The notes beneath the pieces were generated by a model, which ran no database searches, was not told the origin of the DNA, and was given only the letters and a program-made list of their open reading frames with translations. A DNA stretch of 64,000 bases from Marinobacter sp. S0848L. Lineage in GTDB: Bacteria; Pseudomonadota; Gammaproteobacteria; Pseudomonadales; Oleiphilaceae. The DNA lies in NCBI RefSeq assembly GCF_023016065.1, contig NZ_JALKAQ010000002.1:248001-312000 (forward strand). The letters run 5' to 3'. Position 1 is the stretch's first letter; each line of letters starts with the position of its first letter. Made by a program: the position numbers and the translations under genes. Of the stretch, positions 58,453 through 64,000 are shown one piece after another.

Positions 58453-59325
58453 TTACGTCGATTCTTCCATCTGCACAACGTCCAGCATGGCTCTGGCGGC
58501 TTGGCTCAGGTGTCTTCCCGAGAGCCCGACAGCACCAAGCACTCGGCTGACCGTGATTCCCGTGTCAAGTTGATGCAGCGTTCTGTCTGCCATGCTCAAT
58601 GGTAGAACGCTCCAGCCTAGGCCGACACTCGTCATCATTTTAATGGTTTCCAGGTAGTTTGTCGGGATTTGTTGCTTCAGGGGTAAGTTGGCTTCCAGAA
58701 AGAGGCGGCTTACGGCTCGATAGGTGGCGGTTGTGGTGTCTGGCAGTAGTGCAGGGTATTTTGCCAAATCGCTTAGCGTTGTCGTGTTGTTCGCGGCCAG
58801 TTCGTGGTCGGGTCCGGTAACGAACGCCATGGGGTCGGGCCACTGTTGGTACACTTTGAACTGGCTTTCCATGCTGTCGCTGAGCGTTACGAATGCAAGC
58901 TCTGCGTTGCGTTTGACCATTTGGCTGTAGGCTGCATCAGACTCCATAAATTGCAGGTTTACGGATACCTCGGGGTATTCTCGCGCGAAACGGCGTAGCC
59001 AATTGGGCAGGTGGTGCAGGCCAATGTGGTGGCTGGCGATGATGTTCAGTTCGCCGGTGATGGTGCCGTTATCGGATGATAGCGCGGCTTTTGCGTTGTG
59101 TATGTCATCGAGTATTTGTCGGGCGTGGGGGAGTAGCCGGCTGCCTGCGTCGGTCAGGCGGATTTCCCGGTGGCCCCGTTCGATCAGTTTGGTTCCGAGT
59201 TGGTGCTCTAATGTAGCCAAGCGTTTGCTGACGGCTGGCTGTGTCAGATGCAGCGTTTCGGCGGCCTCGGAGAAAGAGCCTTGGTCAACGATTGTCAGGA
59301 ATGCTTTTAGGGAGTTTGCGTCCAT
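58453..59325 (-). CDS. LysR-type transcriptional regulator
   Basis: 290 residues. The N-terminal winged helix is clear: MDANSLKAFLTIVDQGSFSEA, then AETLHLTQPAVSKRLATLEHQ, with HQLGTKLIERGHREIRLTDAG. The effector domain follows (about 90-290). The gene is convergent with the MFS transporter (30 bases apart) and divergent from leuC. The 497-base gap towards leuC holds two structured repeats, so its promoter lies beyond or inside them. The inducer and targets are unknown. Confidence 0.88.
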   Translation of the reverse strand: MDANSLKAFLTIVDQGSFSEAAETLHLTQPAVSKRLATLEHQLGTKLIERGHREIRLTDAGSRLLPHARQILDDIHNAKAALSSDNGTITGELNIIASHHIGLHHLPNWLRRFAREYPEVSVNLQFMESDAAYSQMVKRNAELAFVTLSDSMESQFKVYQQWPDPMAFVTGPDHELAANNTTTLSDLAKYPALLPDTTTATYRAVSRLFLEANLPLKQQIPTNYLETIKMMTSVGLGWSVLPLSMADRTLHQLDTGITVSRVLGAVGLSGRHLSQAARAMLDVVQMEEST

Positions 59326-59369
59326 TTTTTAGGTCTCACCTGTCTCGAACTGCACCTTTGGAGTGTGTC

Positions 59370-59475
59370 GCGACTTCAGTACCCCCTCCCAAAAACCGCT
59401 ACGAGCACATCCATGTGCGCTTCTCTTCGGCCATCCATGGCCTACGAAATTTTTGGGAGGGGGTACTGAAGTCGC
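59370..59475 (+). repeat. Structured repeat, copy 1: 26-bp perfect inverted arms around two small hairpins
   Basis: The arms 59370-59395 and 59450-59475 are perfect complements. Inside lie two small hairpins: GCACAT/ATGTGC (59405-59418) and GGCCAT/ATGGCC (59429-59442), each with a CC loop. The inner part (about 59396-59445) is related to the inner part of copy 2 on the opposite strand. The whole element would fold as a long stem carrying a junction with two arms. No gene is seen here. Confidence 0.85.
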
Positions 59476-59554
59476 TAACTGTGCACCTGCATATGCCGTT
59501 TAGTTTCGATTTTATCTGTGCCGGTGAATTACGTGATGAGCATTGGGGCGCTAT

Positions 59555-59657
59555 CGATACGGGGTGGCTTTTCAAAACCGTTGAGGGCCATGGACGGCCC
59601 GAAACGAGCCTACAGGGACGTGCTCGTAGGCGTGTTTTGAAAAGCCACCCCGTATCG
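59555..59657 (-). repeat. Structured repeat, copy 2 (reversed): 24-bp perfect inverted arms
   Basis: The arms 59555-59578 and 59634-59657 are perfect complements but share no sequence with the arms of copy 1. On the minus strand the inner part reads CTACGAGCACGTCC and later GGGCCGTCCATGGCC, matching the inner part of copy 1 (CTACGAGCACATCC, GGCCATCCATGGCC). So the core is shared and inverted, while the arms differ. Confidence 0.85.
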
Positions 59658-59743
59658 GTAGTGACCTGCACTCAAGATGGTTACCAGTCGAACCAAAACT
59701 ATCATCGATAACCATTTGGAATGCAATGAATGAAAAACATGAA

Positions 59744-59773
59744 TTGGGGTTATTGGGCGCAAAATAGTATGAT
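59744..59773 (+). promoter_or_regulatory. Possible leuCDB promoter
   Basis: TTGGGG (59744-59749) and TATGAT (59768-59773) are 18 bases apart, about 50 bases before the leuC start. No leader peptide or attenuator is obvious between them and the start codon. The -35 box is weak. The rest of 59658-59822 shows nothing further that I can name. Confidence 0.4.
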
Positions 59774-59822
59774 GGCCCCAGTTTAGAATGAAACAGAAAC
59801 CCCCAGAGAGTGAGAGAGAATC

Positions 59823-61241
59823 ATGGCGGGCAAGACCTTATACGACAAGTTGTGGGATGACCATTTGGTCAAACAGCGCGATGACGGTTCAGCATTGATC
59901 TATATCGATCGCCAGTTGCTGCACGAAGTTACATCGCCGCAGGCGTTTGAAGGCCTCCGGTTGGCTAACCGTAAGCCGTGGCGCATTGATGCGAACCTGG
60001 CAACGCCGGATCACAACGTACCGACTACCGACCGTGACAAAGGCATCGATGGCATTGTCGATCCAGTGTCTCGTACCCAGGTTGAAACCTTGGGCAAGAA
60101 CTGCGATGAGTTCGGTATTCTCGAGTTCAAGATCAAAGACATTCGCCAAGGTATTGTTCACGTTATCGGGCCAGAGCAAGGCGCTACTTTGCCGGGTATG
60201 AGTATTGTGTGTGGTGACTCCCATACCTCGACACACGGCGCGTTTGGTTGCTTGGCGCACGGTATCGGCACCTCCGAGGTTGAGCACGTACTGGCCACTC
60301 AGTGCCTGGTTCAGAAGAAGATGAAAAACATGCTGGTCAAAGTGACTGGTAAGTTGGGCGCGGGCGTGACCGGCAAAGACGTAGTGTTGGCGATTATCGG
60401 TAAGATCGGCACGGCCGGCGGCACGGGTTATGCCATCGAATTCGGTGGTGAGGCGATTCGTGGTTTGAGCATGGAAGGCCGGATGACCATTTGTAATATG
60501 GCCATCGAAGGCGGTGCGCGTGTCGGTATGGTCGGGGTAGACGACACCACGATCGAATACGTAAAGGACCGCCCATTTGCGCCCAAGGGTGAAACCTGGG
60601 ACAAGGCCGTTGAATACTGGCGCACGTTGCACAGTGATGATGACGCGGTTTTCGACAAGATCGTCGAAATCGATGGCACAAAAATTCAGCCGCAAGTGAG
60701 TTGGGGTACTTCACCTGAGATGGTGGCAGATGTAGGTGCGAACGTGCCGGATCCTGCGAAAGAAGAAGATCCCATCAAGCGTGAAGGCATTGTCCGTGCA
60801 CTGAAGTACATGGGCTTGGAACCGAATCAGAAGATTACCGACATCAAACTGGATCGTGTGTTTATTGGCTCTTGTACCAACAGCCGTATTGAAGATCTGC
60901 GTGAGGCCGCTGCGGTTGTTAAAGGCCGCAAGGTTGCTGCTGGTTTGAAGCAGGCGATGGTAGTGCCCGGTTCCGGTTTGGTGAAAGAGCAGGCAGAGAA
61001 GGAAGGTTTGGATAAGATCTTCATCGAAGCCGGTCTTGAGTGGCGTGACCCAGGTTGTTCCATGTGCCTGGCGATGAACGCCGACAAGTTGGGGCAGGGC
61101 GAGCATTGTGCGTCTACGTCAAACCGTAACTTCGAAGGTCGTCAAGGTTTCGGTGGGCGTACTCACTTGGTGAGCCCGGCGATGGCTGCTGCTGCTGCAG
61201 TAACGGGCCACTTTGTTGATGTCCGTGAGTTGATGAACTGA
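59823..61241 (+). CDS. leuC: 3-isopropylmalate dehydratase large subunit
   Basis: Isomerises 2-isopropylmalate to 3-isopropylmalate with LeuD, using a 4Fe-4S cluster. 472 residues. Aconitase-type cluster ligands are the Cys in FIGSCTNSR (near residue 347) and the two in [11 protein letters not shown] (near 407-410). The N-terminal LYDKLWDDH and [14 protein letters not shown] blocks are typical. An AGAGAG stretch precedes the ATG. leuD and leuB follow in the same orientation. Confidence 0.96.
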   Translation: MAGKTLYDKLWDDHLVKQRDDGSALIYIDRQLLHEVTSPQAFEGLRLANRKPWRIDANLATPDHNVPTTDRDKGIDGIVDPVSRTQVETLGKNCDEFGILEFKIKDIRQGIVHVIGPEQGATLPGMSIVCGDSHTSTHGAFGCLAHGIGTSEVEHVLATQCLVQKKMKNMLVKVTGKLGAGVTGKDVVLAIIGKIGTAGGTGYAIEFGGEAIRGLSMEGRMTICNMAIEGGARVGMVGVDDTTIEYVKDRPFAPKGETWDKAVEYWRTLHSDDDAVFDKIVEIDGTKIQPQVSWGTSPEMVADVGANVPDPAKEEDPIKREGIVRALKYMGLEPNQKITDIKLDRVFIGSCTNSRIEDLREAAAVVKGRKVAAGLKQAMVVPGSGLVKEQAEKEGLDKIFIEAGLEWRDPGCSMCLAMNADKLGQGEHCASTSNRNFEGRQGFGGRTHLVSPAMAAAAAVTGHFVDVRELMN

Positions 61242-61258
61242 TCCACAGGAGAGACACC

Positions 61259-61906
61259 ATGCGAGCATTTACGCAACATCAGGGCATCGTTGCCCCCATG
61301 GACCGTTCCAATGTGGATACGGACATGATTATTCCCAAGCAGTTTTTGAAATCCATCAAGCGTACGGGCTTTGGCCCGAACTTGTTTGATGAGCTGCGCT
61401 ATCTGGATGAAGGTAAGCCGGATCAGGATTGTGCGGGACGGCCGTTGAATCCGGACTTCGTGTTAAATCAGGAGCGGTACAAGAATGCCAGCGTGTTGTT
61501 GGCGCGCGCCAACTTTGGTTGCGGATCGAGTCGCGAGCACGCGCCGTGGGCACTGGATGATTACGGTTTTCGTGTGATTATCGCGCCGAGCTTTGCGGAT
61601 ATATTCTACAACAATTGCTTTAAGAATGGTCTGTTACCGATTGTTCTTGAAGAGGAAATCGTTGATAAGCTTTTTGAAAGTGTCGAAGCGAACGAAGGGT
61701 ATCAGCTGACCGTTGATCTTGAGGCTCAGACCGTCACGACACCAGACGGTGAGTCCTTCAGCTTTGAGGTTGATAACTTCCGTCGCCATTGTTTGCTGAA
61801 CGGTTTGGATGACATCGGCGTTACCCTCGAAGACGCCGATGCCATCAAAGCGTACGAAGACGCGCGTCGCCAAAGCGCTCCCTGGTTGTTTAACGCTGGA
61901 AATTGA
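61259..61906 (+). CDS. leuD: 3-isopropylmalate dehydratase small subunit
   Basis: Swivel-domain partner of LeuC, 215 residues, within the family range (E. coli 201). The characteristic blocks [31 protein letters not shown] and [18 protein letters not shown] are intact. It starts 17 bases after leuC with AGGAGA upstream. Confidence 0.95.
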   Translation: MRAFTQHQGIVAPMDRSNVDTDMIIPKQFLKSIKRTGFGPNLFDELRYLDEGKPDQDCAGRPLNPDFVLNQERYKNASVLLARANFGCGSSREHAPWALDDYGFRVIIAPSFADIFYNNCFKNGLLPIVLEEEIVDKLFESVEANEGYQLTVDLEAQTVTTPDGESFSFEVDNFRRHCLLNGLDDIGVTLEDADAIKAYEDARRQSAPWLFNAGN

Positions 61907-61921
61907 TAAAAGGATTCTGAT

Positions 61922-62995
61922 ATGTCCCGTAGTGTGTTGTTGTTGCCAGGTGATGGCATTGGCCCCGAGATTGTCGCAGAAGCTGAAAAAGTGCTGAACA
62001 AGGTCAACGAAAAGTTTTCCTTAGGTTTGTCTTTTGATACCGCTCTGGTTGGGGGTGCGGCGATCGATGCGGAAGATACACCGCTGCCGGCCGACACTTT
62101 GGATAAGGCACGTAAAGCCGAAGCCATTTTGCTGGGTGCGGTAGGTGGTCCTAAGTGGGATAGCCTGCCCATGGCAAAGCGTCCGGAAAAAGGTCTGTTG
62201 GGTTTGCGGTCCAGTCTGGAATTGTTTGCGAACTTGCGGCCGGCTATTCTCTACCCGCAATTGGCGTCTGCTTCATCGCTCAAGCCCGAGGTGGTTTCCG
62301 GTTTGGATATCTTGATTGTTCGTGAGCTGACGGGCGGCATTTATTTTGGTCAGCCGCGTGGTGTGCGTCTGCTGGAAAGCGGTGAGCGTCAGGGTTACAA
62401 CACCTATCAGTACACTGAGTCTGAAATTCGCCGTATTGGCCGTGTTGCGTTTGAAGCCGCACAGCAGCGCGGTAAGAAGCTGTGCTCAGTCGATAAAGCA
62501 AACGTTCTGGAAGTGACCGTGCTGTGGCGCGAGATCATGGAAGAGTTGAAGGGTGAATATCCAGACGTCGAACTGTCCCATATGTACGTTGATAATGCGG
62601 CGATGCAGTTAGTGAAAGCGCCAAAGCAGTTCGACGTGATTGTGACTGGCAACATGTTTGGTGATATTCTTTCTGACGAAGCAGCAATGCTGACCGGCTC
62701 AATTGGTATGTTGCCGTCTGCTTCGCTGAATTCCGAGAAGCAGGGTATGTATGAGCCCTGCCACGGTTCAGCGCCGGATATTGCCGGGCAGGGCATTGCG
62801 AATCCGCTGGCCACGATTATCAGTGCAGCAATGATGTTGCGGTACAGTCTGAACGAAGACGAAGCCGCAGAAGCGATTGAAGCTGCGGTCAGCAAGGTAT
62901 TGGACCAAGGTTTGCGTACCGCCGATATTATGTCAGAAGGCGGCAAGAAGGTTTCGACCCGTGAGATGGGCGAAGCTGTACTGAGTGCGCTTTAA
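61922..62995 (+). CDS. leuB: 3-isopropylmalate dehydrogenase
   Basis: NAD-dependent oxidative decarboxylation of 3-isopropylmalate to 2-oxoisocaproate. 357 residues. The family blocks are present: [15 protein letters not shown] at the N-terminus, [14 protein letters not shown], the [19 protein letters not shown] cofactor/metal region, and [15 protein letters not shown]. It starts 15 bases after leuD with AAAGGA upstream. It ends 121 bases before asd. Confidence 0.96.
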   Translation: MSRSVLLLPGDGIGPEIVAEAEKVLNKVNEKFSLGLSFDTALVGGAAIDAEDTPLPADTLDKARKAEAILLGAVGGPKWDSLPMAKRPEKGLLGLRSSLELFANLRPAILYPQLASASSLKPEVVSGLDILIVRELTGGIYFGQPRGVRLLESGERQGYNTYQYTESEIRRIGRVAFEAAQQRGKKLCSVDKANVLEVTVLWREIMEELKGEYPDVELSHMYVDNAAMQLVKAPKQFDVIVTGNMFGDILSDEAAMLTGSIGMLPSASLNSEKQGMYEPCHGSAPDIAGQGIANPLATIISAAMMLRYSLNEDEAAEAIEAAVSKVLDQGLRTADIMSEGGKKVSTREMGEAVLSAL

Positions 62996-63116
62996 AATTT
63001 TGGTTCAGAAACCGAGGCCCGACAGCGGCGCGATGCAGTCGTTGCGGGATCATCCATCCGGTCCCTGCCAGCGATAACGGTAGGGGCGGGCATAATGTGA
63101 GGTTCAAAGGTCGCAC

Positions 63117-64000
63117 ATGAAGCGAGTTGGACTTGTAGGTTGGCGTGGCATGGTGGGGTCTGTCCTCATGCAACGCATGCGCGAAGAAAATGATTTTGCT
63201 GACATCGATCCGGTGTTCTTTACCACATCCCAGGCGGGTAAGCCGGCTCCGGATGTAGGCAAAGAGGGCGTTCCGGCTCTTCAGGATGCATTTGATATCG
63301 ACATCCTGAAAACGATGGACGTGATTGTCACGTGTCAGGGCGGTGATTACACCTCCGCGGTTTACGAAAAGCTGCGTGATGCGGGCTGGCAGGGTTACTG
63401 GATTGATGCAGCTTCTACCCTGCGGATGGCTGATCATTCCGTCATCGTTCTGGACCCGGTTAACCGTAACGTTATCGATGAAGCGCTCGAGAAGGGTGTG
63501 AAAGATTACGTTGGTGGCAACTGCACCGTAAGTCTTATGATGTTGGCTCTGGGCGGGCTGCTCGAGCAGGATCTGATCGAGTGGGTGTCGCCAATGACCT
63601 ATCAGGCGGCTTCTGGTTCCGGCGCACAGAACATGCGTGAGTTGCTGAACCAGATGGGCGCGTTGAACGACAGCGTCAAGTCTGAGCTAGAGGATACTTC
63701 CTCTGCGATTCTGGAAATCGACCGCAAGGTCACCGACACCATGCGTTCAGGCGATTTTCCAACGGAACATTTTGGTGTGCCGCTTGCAGGTAGCCTGATT
63801 CCGTTTATCGACAAGCAGCTTGATAACGGCATGAGCAAGGAAGAATGGAAGGCCGGTGTTGAAACCAACAAAATTCTTGGTCGCAGTGGTAACCCGATTC
63901 CGATTGATGGCATTTGCGTTCGTATTGGCGCGATGCGTTCTCATAGTCAGGCGCTGACCATCAAGTTGAAAAAGGATTTGCCGGTTTCAGAGATTGAAAG
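63117..64000 (+). CDS. asd: Aspartate-semialdehyde dehydrogenase, 3' end outside the window
   Basis: Reduces aspartyl phosphate to aspartate semialdehyde for lysine, methionine, threonine and cell-wall diaminopimelate. The N-terminal NADP-binding block [20 protein letters not shown] and the catalytic Cys in [10 protein letters not shown] (near residue 135) show the gammaproteobacterial class. The [15 protein letters not shown] block near the edge ([10 protein letters not shown]) holds the substrate-binding Arg and His region. 294 codons are visible; about 75 more residues would lie beyond 64000. It is the usual neighbour downstream of leuB. Confidence 0.94.
   Translation, partial: MKRVGLVGWRGMVGSVLMQRMREENDFADIDPVFFTTSQAGKPAPDVGKEGVPALQDAFDIDILKTMDVIVTCQGGDYTSAVYEKLRDAGWQGYWIDAASTLRMADHSVIVLDPVNRNVIDEALEKGVKDYVGGNCTVSLMMLALGGLLEQDLIEWVSPMTYQAASGSGAQNMRELLNQMGALNDSVKSELEDTSSAILEIDRKVTDTMRSGDFPTEHFGVPLAGSLIPFIDKQLDNGMSKEEWKAGVETNKILGRSGNPIPIDGICVRIGAMRSHSQALTIKLKKDLPVSEIE

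Noticed and set aside
59241..59711. Open frames across the region of the two inverted repeats
   Set aside because: They run through palindromic arms and the LysR gene start; the structure explains them and the translations resemble nothing known.
59889..60695. Long minus-strand open frame of about 270 codons inside leuC
   Set aside because: It is fully antisense to a conserved gene and has no recognisable domain or ribosome site.

Overview
The window reads as a chromosomal segment of a marine gammaproteobacterium, most like Marinobacter or a close relative. This rests on gene order and protein type, not on a database search: dnaX-ybaB-recR, rnd-ycgL-ycgN, a lipA-lipase foldase pair next to the 4.5S RNA gene, ThrH, PilZ after holB, prmB-aroC, and leuCDB-asd. 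Coding density is high and most genes sit in short overlapping operons. I see no phage, insertion sequence, CRISPR array, tRNA or rRNA.

Layout. 1-2.4 kb: a truncated PlsC-type acyltransferase and a hexose-6-phosphate mutarotase (both minus), then a 2OG-Fe(II) oxygenase. 2.5 kb: the 4.5S SRP RNA. 2.8-4.8 kb: secreted lipase and its membrane foldase. 4.9-9.7 kb: DNA replication and repair genes (dnaX, ybaB, recR), RNase D and two small conserved proteins. 9.65-13.9 kb: a small membrane protein, a membrane-anchored VWA protein, a MoxR ATPase and a CoxE-like VWA protein, which together look like one chaperone-type module. 14.3-22.3 kb: an eight-gene operon of TPR proteins, one TolQ/ExbB, two TolR/ExbD and a TonB-like protein with an AgmX/PglI-type C-terminus. 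22.3-32.8 kb: lipid genes (MaoC, FadD, a FabH-like condensing enzyme, a thioesterase, MlaA, a patatin) with the helicase HrpA between them. 32.8-37.4 kb: GspA/GspB and DinG. 37.4-46.5 kb: a MalT-type regulator, CysB, CysH, ThrH, PabB and two exported proteins of unknown role. 46.6-55.1 kb: another exported protein, DUF58-TgpA, HolB, PilZ, a hydrolase, a DUF4892 protein and a second patatin. 55.2-64 kb: PrmB, AroC, an MFS transporter with an apparent ATC start codon, a LysR regulator, two mirror-image structured repeats, and leuCDB-asd running off the edge.

How the genes work together. The most distinctive system is the 14.3-22.3 kb operon. Its composition (one TolQ-type and two TolR-type subunits, a TonB-like protein, periplasmic TPR proteins and a TPR lipoprotein) resembles the proton-driven Agl/Glt envelope machinery of Myxococcus more than a standard Tol-Pal or ExbBD-TonB system. 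One of its two TolR-type proteins carries Asn where the proton-carrying Asp of the membrane helix should be; the other keeps the Asp. Other linked functions are lipase export (LipA, foldase and, further along, GspAB of type II secretion), membrane lipid turnover (MlaA, patatins, FadD, FabH-like enzyme), sulfur assimilation (CysB, CysH) and leucine/aspartate-family amino acid synthesis.
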